Part shown: positions 10,982 to 20,692 of the stretch, one piece after another
How positions within the stretch are numbered: position 1 is the stretch's first letter
How the letters are laid out: each line of letters opens with the position of its first letter
NCBI GenBank assembly: GCA_023213315.1
Contig: JAKCPI010015807.1
Coordinates: forward strand, 1-64,000
Direction: 5' to 3'
DNA: 64,000 nucleotides
Origin: Euborellia annulipes
Lineage: Eukaryota; Arthropoda; Insecta; Dermaptera; Anisolabididae
The notes under the pieces: generated by a model
Seen by the model: the letters and a program-made list of their open reading frames with translations, nothing else
Database searches by the model: none
Told to the model about the DNA's origin: nothing
Position numbers and translations under genes: made by a program

Positions 10982-11681
10982 TTTTTACTTTCTCTTACCT
11001 ATGTATATATGTAATATATATATAGAGAGAAAGTACCGTATTGGATTCATGTCAAAAATTCGATGTCGAGATTTTGATGGATCTTCACGTTTTGAGGTCC
11101 CCTGAATCCAAAAAAGTGGTTTTCGCGACATGGTCTGTCTGTTTGTGTGTGTGTGTGTGTGTCTGCCTGTGTGTGTGTCTCTGAACAAAATATCTCAAGA
11201 ACGGAAAGAGCTAGGAGGTTGAAATTTTATATTTAAGTTAGGCACCCCCATGGGACGTGACCCGAAGCTTTTGAACAAAATCGACCAAAGAGTTCTAGTA
11301 CTTTACTGATGCACTTTTTCAGTTTTTTTCGATTTTCTCAAAATTTGCTCCAACGATTTTTTTTTAAATTCAAAAATCAATTATTTTTTAAATGCTCTTT
11401 AAAATGTATATTCTCATTTTGTGATTGAAATCTTCTGAAGGCCACTTTACTCTTGTACTCCATAGAAAAGTTAGGAGAAGTGGTTGCCATGGTAACAACA
11501 TATAAATATTTTGCCATACTTATAAATTTTACATCTTGAAAATCGAATGTACCCTACTGTCGGAAACTAAATACATGTCGACACAAAAAATCTGGTGAGA
11601 CAAGCACAGTACACAACTTTCGATTACCGAAGGTAAGAGAAAGTTGTGTGCTGTGCGCCAGTCACACCAGATTTTTTTTTA
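10982..11681 (-). mobile_element. HEE, full length
   Basis: Opens with TTTTACTTTCTCTTACC and the AT-rich hairpin. The body includes a (GT)n/(CA)n microsatellite at 11143-11180, and it ends in the large hairpin CAGTCACACCAGATT plus a T-run. Confidence 0.85.
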
Positions 11682-11734
11682 TTTACACCTCGCTACTTTT
11701 CCTGGAAGGTCTTCCGTCCATTCTTCTAATTTAT

Positions 11735-12328
11735 ACTTATAATTTTAATTTTGAACAAAAAGCTTTATGTACTTTTTTCAATTTTCTCAAAATTGGTTCA
11801 AACCATTTTGATTAATTCATAAATTAATTCTTTTTTAGATCCTCTTTAAAATGTACATTCTCATTTTCCCCTCAAAATTGTTTGAAGCATGCATTACTAC
11901 TAAATAGGAGAAATGGTTGCTATTGTAACAAAATATACATATTTTCTCATATTTATAAATTTTTTTTATTTTCCCCCCTCTCAGCTACTGAGGCCATATA
12001 TGGGTTTAACATATTTAATTATGCATATAATATTAATTGTACGGATGGCTATCGGGGGACGTTCCACATCCTGATTCTTCAGAAACACCAACCCGAGAAT
12101 CCGCCGCACTTGGCATTGCTTAACAGCAATGAATATGGTGGCTGTTGCACTACTCCGTTGCCAGGCTCCTCGGCCTTTAAAAATTATATATCTTGAATTC
12201 TATCTATTGCAGGGCTTAATGCCGGAAACTTAATATATGCCGACACGAAAAATCAGATGTGACAAGAACAGAACACAACTTTCAATTACAGAAGTTATGC
12301 TGTGCGACCAGTCACATCAGATTTTTTC
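11735..12328 (-). mobile_element. HEE, diverged, interrupted by LINE end
   Basis: Older HEE copy lacking the AT-rich hairpin. Body from about 11735 to 11966, then an inserted LINE 3' end. It resumes at TATATCTTGAATTC and ends in a degraded large hairpin (AATCAGATGTGAC / GTCACATCAGATT). Confidence 0.7.
11967..12181 (-). mobile_element. 5'-truncated LINE 3' end
   Basis: Read in reverse, it ends GGCCTCAGTAGCTGAGAGG, then a short A-rich tail, like the 3' end of a Jockey- or CR1-like non-LTR retrotransposon. The 5' part can be read as a short C-terminal tail on minus. It is embedded in an HEE body. TSD ambiguous because both sides are A/T. Confidence 0.5.
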
Positions 12329-12364
12329 TTTAATTCAGCAAGTGGCTCTAGTAAAAATGATTAA

Positions 12365-12574
12365 AAATGATCGAGGGATACACACGCCCGCAGCAGGTCT
12401 GCATAGTGAACCTTGAAGGACACACAGGGATACACATGTCCACACCAGGGACACACATTTTTCTTCACTTTCGATTTACTGTGTGTGTCCCTGGCGCGGG
12501 CGTGTGTATTCCTGTGTGTCCCTAAAGGTTCACTATGCAGACCTGCTGCGGGCGTGTGTATCCCTCGATCATTT
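12365..12574. mobile_element. Palindromic MITE flanked by TTAA
   Basis: Nearly the whole unit is an inverted repeat with arms of about 100 bp. The ends are AAATGATCGAGGGATACAC and its complement, and TTAA lies at 12361-12364 and 12575-12578. A TTAA target is typical of piggyBac and Kolobok elements. Inside, variants of GGGATACACACGCCCGC recur. Confidence 0.75.
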
Positions 12575-12599
12575 TTAATTTTTTTTTCTCGGGGGTGTA

Positions 12600-13066
12600 T
12601 AAACCTAAACAGAGTCTCTGGCTAGGCGCGTATTCCGGGCAGCAAGTTATAATAATAAAACCGAGATCTTTATTTCACTTTTGATCTGGCTCCATTATTT
12701 TCTTCCTTCTTTGAGTGTTTTTATTTTTTTTCAAATCTTCTTTCATATAAAACCAGCAGTTTTTATTTACTTCTTTTTTCATTTTTCCCATAACACAAAA
12801 GGCCGAGTTTATTTGAAATAAAACTACTCCGGACATAATATATGTAAATGGTTTTTCAATGTGTCATTTGTAAGTGATATTTTTTTCTTTATTTTTTTTT
12901 TTGAAGTGTGTAGAAAAAAAAGAGAAGAGAGAGAGAAAGAGAGAGAGCACCCTGTTGAGCCCTTTCCGCGCGCCAAGTCCTTTTTTCTGGCTTTCCCCGC
13001 ACAGCGCAATCGATACAGCCTGAATATACATTCCTGGGCACAGAGATATATATATACCCACACTCT

Positions 13067-13103
<37 letters not shown>

Positions 13104-13780
13104 TCTCTTTGGCCAATAGGCGAAAACAAAGCCGAATAGGAGGATAAACACATCAGAGACTCAACTTTTAATGAGAGATCCTCCAATGGAATTAATATTT
13201 TATTTACGCTTCTCTTGCCATCTATAATAATTATATTCAAGAAAAGTTACGTGTGAAACCCACCAGGGGGTAAACAAACAGCCTTAGGGACTTTTTTTTT
13301 ACTTTTATTATATTTATTTACATAAAATTTATAGTTTTTTTTTCTTCTTTATTTAAGGTGAGAAGTCAGTAAATAAATAAATAAATCACTTTATTTGCGA
13401 CAACTCTTGATAAAATTATTTATTTTTCAATGTGAATAAATAAAATATAAATTATTTATCCCTTTCAAAAAAAGAGAATATTTTTATAAATCGGAATAAG
13501 TAAAAGAGACATTAAACAATTAATTGCTCGGGGCAACACAATCGAAGAGCTATATTTCTCAGCCAGCAGACATTTCGCTTTGTTTCCTAAGTACATTAGA
13601 ATAATGGCACACTCAAAGTCAAATTTATGCCTTGTTTCTAACTTGTTTGTTAACACTCACTCAATTCATGTTGCCGAGTATCAAAATTTTTTTGAAAGGG
13701 GCTTTTTCAGAATATAAACAAAAACATTCACATAAAAGAACCTCTAGCTACCCTGTATGTTTGCTACAACTGTTTACAGC
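12600..13780. other. Low-complexity stretch with GA and CT tracts
   Basis: GAGAGA tract near 12920-12948 and a (TC)n tract near 13068-13096 with an adjacent inverted CCAAT motif GGCCAATAGG. Frames of up to 138 codons here are translations of these simple repeats. No gene recognised. Confidence 0.5.
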
Positions 13781-14060
13781 GCCCTCGGGGCATGGCGTAG
13801 AGGTTAGCGTGCTAACCTCATATACCAAACGTCGCGGGTTCGGACCCCAGGCAGTCCGATGATTTTATTTAAGCCACTTGGATACCAAATGGCTTAAATA
13901 AGAATGCCTGGACCCCATATATGTATATTTATTAATAACGGATATCGTAAAAAGTCTTATATGGCCTGAGTTGCCGAAAAGACTGTGTGAATGTGTGTGT
14001 GAGTGTGAGTGTGAATGAGAAAAAAGTGTGAATGTTTTTTTAAGAAAAAAAAAAAAAAAA
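13781..14060 (+). mobile_element. SINE-1, full length, TSD AACTGTTTACAGC
   Basis: Near-identical to the copy at 7960. The 13-bp TSD at 13768-13780 and 14061-14073 fixes the 5' end at GCCCTCGGGGC and confirms insertion by target-primed reverse transcription. Exact TSD and low divergence indicate recent movement. Confidence 0.93.
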
Positions 14061-14133
14061 AACTGTTTACAGCAACTCTGAACTTTAATAACTCATTCCT
14101 AATAATCCGTGTTTAGTCCTAGTTTCCATTTAT

Positions 14134-14172
14134 ACTTTCTCTTACCTATGAATATATGTAATATATCGACGT
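14134..14172 (-). repeat. Solo HEE AT-rich end
   Basis: ATACTTTCTCTTACC followed by half of the AT-rich hairpin, then unrelated sequence (CGACGTTC). Confidence 0.6.
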
Positions 14173-14359
14173 TCTAATTAGTAAACTGCCGAACTCCATT
14201 TTTGTTTATTTTTCAGGAGAGCCAAAAAACATTTCCTTGTCATTGTTAGCGCCACTGATAAACACTTTCGTGGAGCAACTTTTGAAAATGAAAAATTTGA
14301 ATTACGCTCTTACCCAGTTCAGGGCCGAAAATTCAAAAAAATGATTTTTGAAAAAAAGT

Positions 14360-14795
14360 GAGGGATATACACATTTTGAGGTCCCCTGAATCTAAAAAAT
14401 GGTTTTCGCACCATGGTCTGTCTGTCTGTCTGGGTTCAATTTTTTTTTTTTTTTTTTTTTTATTTGTCTCTTCGCCTAGTTTGGGCCATGAGTATAAAAC
14501 GATACAAAAATTTGTAAATCTTATAAAAATACAATAAACATAAATATACAACATTTTTACAAAAAATTATATAGGTAAAATGGTACAAAGATTGATGTGT
14601 AGTAGAAGTACCTGGGTTCAATTAAAATCACGAAGAAATTGAGCTAGAATGTTGAAATTTTATATTTAAGTTAGGCACCCACCTGAGGCGTGAAAATAAA
14701 CTTTTAAACAAAATCGGCCAAAAACTACTAGTACTTTACTGATGTACTTTTTCAATTTTCTTCGATTTTCTTAAAATTCACTCCAACGATTTTGA
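14360..14795 (-). mobile_element. HEE fragment interrupted by LINE end
   Basis: HEE body from GGATATACACATTTTGAGG to TCCAACGATTTTG, split at CTGGGTTCAATT by a poly-A retroposon. Both HEE ends are missing. Confidence 0.75.
14439..14608 (-). mobile_element. 5'-truncated LINE 3' end with 12-bp TSD
   Basis: Inserted in an HEE body, with CTGGGTTCAATT repeated on both sides. In reverse, the insert ends GGCCCAAACTAGGCGAAGAG, ACAAAT and about 24 A, a typical non-LTR 3' end. About 145 bp of 3' sequence remains. Confidence 0.8.
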
Positions 14796-15305
14796 TTAAA
14801 ATAAAATTAAATATAAAATTTCAACCTCCTGCTCAGGGTCCCACATTTTGTGGGTACGGGGATGGAGACCACGAGCTGCCCGAGCTGAGACAGGTAGTCC
14901 TTCAGTTCTTTGTATGTCTGTCTCTTCTTTCCTCTTTTCAACAGGCGTCAGACCGTGCGACGTGCCGGCCTGTCCTATTTCTTCCGGTCGCAAAAACGCA
15001 TGGTAGGGTTGGAGGGAAATAGTGAGGTCCGCCGACCCCGCATCGCGGGAAAAAGGCGAGGACAGAAGAAGATAAAATTTCAAACTCGTAGCTCATTTCC
15101 TTCATGGTTAAAAATGTTCACACCCACACACAGACCAATTCGCGGGACCCGCTTTTTTGGACTCAGGGGACCTCAAACCTGTATATCCATCAAAATCTCG
15201 ACATCGAATTTTTGACATGTTCGCAATACTTTTTCTCTCCATATTTCTCTATATTTTCTATTTTCTATTCCTCTATATTTCATATATACGGTAAGAGAAA
15301 GTAAA
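14796..15305 (+). mobile_element. HEE fragment interrupted by G1 repeat
   Basis: HEE right half: AAATATAAAATTTCAACC, then the G1 insertion. It resumes with ATAAAATTTCAAACTCG and runs to the AT-rich hairpin and GGTAAGAGAAAGTAAAA. It lies tail-to-tail with the preceding minus-strand HEE. Confidence 0.75.
14837..15069 (-). mobile_element. G1 GC-rich retroposed repeat
   Basis: Contains CACATTTTGTGGGTACGG, GGCGTCAGACCGTGCGACG, and CCGCCGACCCCGCATCGCGG. The same order in reverse is at 37222-37470. Flanking HEE sequence is duplicated (about 23 bp from ATAAAATTTCAA), consistent with an insertion TSD that has since diverged. Confidence 0.7.
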
Positions 15306-16345
15306 AAAGGCCAAAGACTTTTTTTACTCTCTTTGGCTCCCCATGGCTCGGGTGTTGGTTTCGGCAATTTTGCTTTGTCGGTGTAAAAGCATGAAATACA
15401 GCATTTAAAAAAATCCAAAAACTATAAAACCTCCGTGTGGGTGTTCACAAAACAAGATATTTTTGATCCGAAACCTGCTGATAACATAAGCGTTGTTCGA
15501 ACATAATTGTGATTAAAATTTCAAATCTTATTTTTTTTGAAATTTTACGATACTTTAAGTACAAAATACTTAAAATAATATTTTTTTTTTAAATTTAATG
15601 AAGCAGAAAAAAGAAGAGATCTTTGAATCCTTGGCATTTTTTTTATCTTTAATAATATAAATTCCTCTTTCAGGGAGATAACATAATAATGTACAAGGAG
15701 GGTATTTTTTTTATTTCCCTTCACTTTTTTCTTTCTTCCATGATAATAAAGCCAATCTCATTAAAAATCTGTTTATCGTATAACTCTGATAGAAAAATAA
15801 TATTTTTTCCAATATCGCCTCTTCTCATTTCTATCCAGTTGAATTAATATTTTATGATGTCTCAAGTTTAATGTTAATGACGAGAGAGTAGCGATATAAA
15901 ATTTCACTCCCGGTAATTTAATGAAGCTTCATTAGAAAATAGAAACACTTTTTTCATCCTTTTTACCTTCGAATTCTATCTTTGGAATGGGGGGGGAAGG
16001 GAGGGGAGGGTAAGAGGTTAAAGGATTAAAGTGTTTCAGAAAAAAAAAAATCATAAAAAGTACTCTATTATTTTGATCGAATGTTTTTTTTTAAAGATTC
16101 CGCCTCAATTTTACAAAGTCGTTTTTTTCCTGTATAGTAATATTTAAAACAAACATTTTTGATTCATTCCACTAGATTCGTATTCTCAATTAGATTTTAG
16201 AAATTAGTTTAAACTAATCTATCTAAAAAGTTTAAACAATTCCCTTGATTTTAATCCAATTGATTGACTAAATTCTCCATGAAAATCACAAATTTCATTT
16301 AAACATTTACGTTTGATTGAGAAATAAGCACACAAACTGAATAAA
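15306..16345. other. AT-rich stretch, nothing recognised
   Basis: G-run near 15989-16010. No gene or family repeat found. Confidence 0.45.
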
Positions 16346-16356
16346 AAATTGTACCA

Positions 16357-16596
16357 TTTTTTTTTTCTCATTCACACTCACACTCACACACACATTCACA
16401 CAGTCTTTTCGGCAACTCAGGCCATTTAAGATTTTTACGATATCCGTTATTGATTAATTGGGAGTCCAGGCATTCTTATTTAAGCCATTTGGTATCCAAA
16501 TGGCTTAAATATAATCATCGGACTGCCTGGGGTCCGAACCCGGGACGTTTGGTATACGAGGTTAGCACGCTAACCCCTACACCAAGCCCCGAGGAC
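16357..16596 (-). mobile_element. SINE-1, minus strand
   Basis: T-run, CTCATTCACACTCACACTC, then the body and the reversed tRNA-like head with GGGGTCCGAACCCGGGACG. Flanks AAATTGTACCA and AAATTTTACCT look like an 11-bp TSD with two changes. Confidence 0.85.
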
Positions 16597-16639
16597 AAAT
16601 TTTACCTGCTGTGCGGCTGTGCTTAATAGTACCAGTGAC

Positions 16640-16740
16640 GGTGCCAGCTTTTTCTCTGAGGGGGTAGGACTTACCAATAGGGGGGCGGGGCAGTCAATAT
16701 ATATATATAGGTAGGATACCATAATTTATTGAAGTCAGGA
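16640..16740 (+). mobile_element. G-rich MITE end fragment
   Basis: CAGTGACGGTGCCAGC, then TTTTTCTCTGAGGGGG and GGACTTACCAATAGGGGGG. A related segment, TTTTCTCAGAGGGGCGG to ATCAATAGGGGGG, is at 23103-23165. Only one end is visible. Confidence 0.45.
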
Positions 16741-16865
16741 TTGGAAAGACGACTTCCGGGGAGCCTGGGGGGTATGAAAATTTTTTTGAAAATTAGTCGC
16801 TGAAATCTGCGTTTTTGAGAGTTTCTGAAACGTGAAAAATATTATCAAACTTAGCTTGATTTATC

Positions 16866-17020
16866 TTCTTCTTCTGTCCTCGCCCTTATTATTCCCGCGG
16901 TGCGGGGTCGGCGGACCTTACTCTCTCCCTCCACTCCCCCCTATCCAATGCTGTGTCTCCGACATGCTAAGCTCGGTCATATCTCTCTTGACCCGATGAA
17001 GCCAAGTCATCCTAGGTGCT
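16866..17020 (+). mobile_element. G1 repeat, partial
   Basis: CTTCTTCTTCTGTCCTCGCC, then CCCGCGGTGCGGGGTCGGCG. It runs into the LINE fragment. A second piece (GGCGTCAGACCGTGCGACGG) lies beyond it at 17540-17625. Confidence 0.6.
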
Positions 17021-17490
17021 TCTCTGCGTTGTCGTCCGAGGAGCCCCATATCGTACGCCGTCTAAATATATTCTAGGGTGTTATGTGTTTGGTCTCTTAA
17101 GGATTGAAAGGCCCTCGTATTTATTCAGTGACCTAAAGTTCAGGAATACGCAGATCTCTAAAAATCTCAGGGTGAGTCCGCAGGATTTGCAGATGCTGAA
17201 GCATCGAACCGTCACTTATGGGAGGTCGTTTGCTGTCGAATCCGCCAGGGTGTGGAACGGTGTCCCGGACGACATAAGGCGATCAAGAACTCTAGCCACT
17301 TTCAAATACAAATTTTTTGATCTTTTGTTGAATGAGCAGAGGGGCGCGATTGCCGTACGGCGATGAATGAATGAGGAGGAAGACAGTACAGTGTTGTTAT
17401 TAGTGATTTCGGAATTGTGTAAATGTTATTTTCAGATGCTCCTGAAGGCAGTGGCCTCAGAGCATAAATAAAAATCTATCTATCTATCTT
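17021..17490 (+). pseudogene. 5'-truncated non-LTR retrotransposon (reverse transcriptase C-terminus and 3' end)
   Basis: An open frame to the stop near 17366 encodes about 115 residues. The C-terminal part (SFAVESARVWNGVPDDI, then an arginine-rich turn and LATFKYKFFDLLL) matches the conserved tail after the reverse transcriptase domain in Jockey/CR1/RTE-type LINEs, the RLWNSLP-type motif. A complete ORF would be far longer, and the endonuclease and polymerase core are missing. The 3' region ends GGCCTCAGAGCATAAATAAA followed by (ATCT)n, a LINE-style terminal repeat. No start codon can be assigned because the element begins mid-frame. It is a dead insertion. A LINE of this type could be the enzyme source for the SINEs. 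Confidence 0.8.
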
Positions 17491-17539
17491 CGCCACACCA
17501 TTACTCTCTTGACTATTTAGCTTGATTTATAAGCTTTTA

Positions 17540-17625
17540 AGGCGTCAGACCGTGCGACGGGCCGGCCTGTTCTTTTTTCTTCCGGACGCAAAAACGCATG
17601 ATAGGATTGGAGGGAAAAAAAATGC
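17540..17625 (-). mobile_element. G1 repeat, partial
   Basis: GGCGTCAGACCGTGCGACGG and CGCAAAAACGCATGATAGG in the same order as 14837-15069, ending AATGCCGACCC. The middle is interrupted or deleted. Confidence 0.55.
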
Positions 17626-17881
17626 CGACCCAAGAATTTAACAAAAAATGACAATTTTTCTGAGATTTTTTTATGGCAAGATTAAGATGCCTGTATTTTC
17701 TTTAATACATATATTAATTAAATCATTTTTTCTTATCGAGATCTGCACCTAATTTCAACACACACCCTTTTATTGAGGTTATTAATATCGACATCACTAT
17801 CTATTTTAATGTTCTTTACACCTCTCTTGACTAAAACTCATCAAAATGAAAATTTTAATTGTTTTTCTTTTTCTTTTTCAG

Positions 17882-17927
17882 ATATCGATTAAGCGACACT
17901 TAACTCCGTTAACACGTGACCTCACAG
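17882..17927 (+). CDS. Candidate 46-bp internal exon
   Basis: A strong acceptor (long pyrimidine tract ending TTTCTTTTTCTTTTTCAG) is followed 46 bp later by an optimal donor CAG|GTGAGT. Of the three frames only the first is open, giving ISIKRHLTPLTRDLT plus one base (phase 0 in, phase 1 out). The other two frames stop early. The segment is not part of any repeat family in the window and is slightly richer in GC than its flanks. I do not recognise the peptide. It would be a microexon of a long-intron host gene on the + strand. It could also be a chance pairing of splice sites. Confidence 0.4.
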
Positions 17928-17929
17928 GT

Positions 17930-18665
17930 GAGTAATTAAACGCAAATTTACTTATTTAATTTAACCCCATCTATCATGTTTTATAAAATTTCTTCTTATT
18001 TTCATTCATACATACATACATACATAAATATGAAATCATAATAAAAAGAGGGAATATTACTCGTATATCACCTTTTGATAAATGTTAATAAACAAGGAGA
18101 GAAACTAATCTAAACATGACTTAGTCCATTTCACGGTAGACTTCTCCAAATTCGTTATCATTCGGTCGACTATAATTAGATCTATTCCACAGCTGCCTTC
18201 TCCTAAGATACACACACACTATCTCTCTTCCCCTCCCCCCTAAATCGATCTCATTAATATCACGTCACTTAATTCAGAGATTAACACTTATAAAAAATTT
18301 ACTCTAATCTTATTTAAGTATGAGGGTGTGGAAAGCCAAATATTAATGTTTAAAGTCAAATACAGGGTGACAACAAAAGAACTTTCTCATTTTATAATTA
18401 AATAACTCCAAAACAAAGAATGATACAGAAGCTATGTTAATTTTGAAAGCTGTAAAAATCAGACACTGAATTTTCGAAATTAATTACAGATGCTGCCATT
18501 AGTTACGCGATAGTAGCTATAAAGAGTGGTCTGAAGGTCAGAGCAATTAGTTGGACCTTTAAAGAAATTGGGTGAAGTAATTACAAAATAAATATAGTCC
18601 ATGTTTTATTCTTGTAGCGATCTTTGTTTTTGAATTATTTAATTTTTAAATCAAGGAACCCAAAA
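17930..18665. other. AT-rich stretch, nothing recognised
   Basis: Would be intron if the exon at 17882 is real. Contains a short (CATA)n run near 18005-18030. Confidence 0.4.
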
Positions 18666-18670
18666 TACAA

Positions 18671-18841
18671 TTTTTTTTTTTTTAATTAAAAAACACTCAC
18701 ACTTTTTTCTCATTCACACTCACATTCACAAGCAGTCTTAGTCGGCAACTTAGGCCATTTAAGACTTTAAACGATACTCGTATGTTTAATATATCTATTG
18801 GGGATCCAGGCATTCTTGTTTAAGCCATTTGGTATCCAAAT
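18671..18841 (-). mobile_element. SINE-1, 5'-truncated, fused to mariner fragment
   Basis: Tail and body in reverse, up to GCCATTTGGTATCCAAAT, where it meets the mariner fragment. The tRNA-like head is missing. Confidence 0.75.
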
Positions 18842-19021
18842 CTCCCGGCCTTCCCGAAAACGGTCACTCCACCTTCTTACTGACTTGTCAGACACACAGT
18901 TTCCTTCGTATACGGCCATCATTCTGCAAAAGATATCGGCGGATTTAACCCTTTCCATAATCAGAAATCTGACTATGCCTCTCTGTTCTTCAGAAGTCGA
19001 ATTTTTCAATGTGAACGCCAT
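18842..19021 (-). pseudogene. Mariner transposase N-terminal fragment (HTH)
   Basis: Sixty residues from ATG at 19021, MAFTLKNSTSEEQRG onward. They include FCRMMAVYEGNCVSDKSVRR and WSDRFREGRE, the paired-type helix-turn-helix that mariner transposases and SETMAR-like proteins use to bind their terminal repeats. The DDD/E catalytic domain is entirely missing, because the frame runs directly into a SINE-1. A full mariner transposase is about 345 residues. The 110 bp upstream of the ATG are likely the element's 5' region. Not functional. Confidence 0.8.
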
Positions 19022-19256
19022 TGTTCGAAAACTCTGCTGCTTCTATTGGTCGGAGCCACCACTGCGTCGAGGGACAGTAACCCGCACATGCACCAACCAC
19101 GCTGTTTTGGACCTTTTCATTTGAAGAACCCTTATATATTGTGTCTTTAAAAATATAAAACTTTTTTTAGTAAATACTAGACATTCTCCTCCTCTTGTGG
19201 CCAAAACCTACAAATGTTGACAAATGTCTATAATAATAATCTAAAAGTCAAGGGGA

Positions 19257-19354
19257 GTGGGCTCGGACCCCAGACAGTCAGATGAATTTAGTTAAATCAT
19301 TTGAATACCAAATGGTATAAATAATGCCTGGATCCCAATATACGGTATATCGTA
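19257..19354 (+). repeat. Degraded SINE-1 piece (also at 19669-19766)
   Basis: GCTCGGACCCCAGACAGTC, then ATACCAAATGGTATAAATAA and GCCTGGATCCCAATATAC match the SINE-1 middle with many changes. Confidence 0.6.
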
Positions 19355-19433
19355 ATTTAACCCTTTCCATAATCAGAAATCTGACTATGCCTCTCTGTTC
19401 TTCAGAAGTCGAATTTTTCAATGTGAACGCCAT
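19355..19433 (-). pseudogene. Second copy of mariner start (about 26 codons)
   Basis: Repeats MAFTLKNSTSEEQRG to MERVK at a 412-bp offset, then leaves homology at the duplication edge. It exists only because of the tandem duplication. Confidence 0.8.
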
Positions 19434-19779
19434 TGTTCGAAAACTCTGCTGCTTCTATTGGTCGGAGCCACCACTGCGTCGAGGGACAGTAACCCGCACA
19501 TGCACCAACCACGCTGTTTTGGACCTTTTCATTTGAAGAACCCTTATATATTGTGTCTTTAAAAATATAAAACTTTTTTTAGTAAATACTAGACATCCTC
19601 CTCCTCTTGTGGCCAAAACCTACAAATGTTGACAAATGTCTATAATAATAATCTAAAAGTCAAGGGGAGTGGGCTCGGACCCCAGACAGTCAGATGAATT
19701 TAGTTAAATCATTTGAATACCAAATGGTATAAATAATGCCTGGATCCCAATATACGGTATATCGTAATTTAATGTAGCC

Positions 19780-20640
19780 TATAAGTATCGTTTAAAGTCT
19801 AAATGGCCTAAGCAAAAAATATTTTTAAAAATTACTAGACATCATTTCTACTTTCCTCGCTGTTTCTTTTAATAGCATTTACAAATTTTGTTTGATTTAC
19901 TAAAATTTTCTTTTTATAATCGATATTCTGCTTTTAACTTTAGTAAGTGAGATATAATGTACTATAAACATACATCCATACATGTATAAGCACATCCTGT
20001 ATGAAAGCAATTAGGAAATTGAACGCCTCGTAAATTAAACACGAAGATTGTCAACAATATAATTTAGTATTAGAAGGATATAATATTGACAGAGATGTGT
20101 AGGTGAAGGGGAGAGAAAATGGTTCTAAACTAATGAAGACAAAAATCAGAGTAAAATTGGGTTAATGAATCGATTATAGAAGATTTAGGGCAATTGTATC
20201 TCTGTGGTGCGATAACCATCCATCCATCTAAAAATAGGATTCCATTTGGACCTTTCTTCCGGATCAATAAATTCCGTTTCACTTCTAGTTATTAAATTTT
20301 ATAAAAAACGGGGATATATAGATTAGTTTTTTTATTTTTTAATACAAATTTCAAAAATAGAAATATGAAGGAATTTAAAAGACGGTTTAAGAAAATATTC
20401 CTTTAATGAATTTGTATTTTTATAGATAAAGACGATAAATTATTCGATATTAATCGAAAAAAAAACTCTTTTATAAAATTCCAGAAAATAATAAGTTTTT
20501 AAAATGGAAATATTTAGAATTATGCTGGAAATTGTTTATATAATTTGAGTTTCCATCAGAATATGAAAAGTACGAGTTTATCCTCACCCTCGAGGTGAAT
20601 TTCGAACTCCATCTTGGAAAAAGGTGTAAAATTTTGGAAC
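19780..20640. other. AT-rich stretch, nothing recognised
   Basis: No gene or defined repeat found. Confidence 0.45.
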
Positions 20641-20651
20641 TTTTTTAGTTT

Positions 20652-20692
20652 ATACTTTCTCTTGCCTATGTACCTATATATGTAATATATAT
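20652..20692 (-). repeat. Solo HEE AT-rich end
   Basis: ATACTTTCTCTTGCC and part of the AT-rich hairpin, cut off by the foldback element that starts next. Confidence 0.6.

Larger units (their letters stand above)
18943..19766 (+). repeat. 412-bp tandem duplication, two units
   Basis: Units 18943-19354 and 19355-19766 appear identical apart from one base seen (ACATTCTCC against ACATCCTCC near 19195). Both edges share ATTTAA, so a microhomology-mediated origin is likely. Each unit holds the first codons of the mariner frame, its 5' flank and a degraded SINE-1 piece. Confidence 0.92.

Noticed and set aside
12824..13240. Overlapping frames of 92-138 codons on both strands
   Set aside because: Driven by GA/CT microsatellites, with RERERE and LSLSLS runs.
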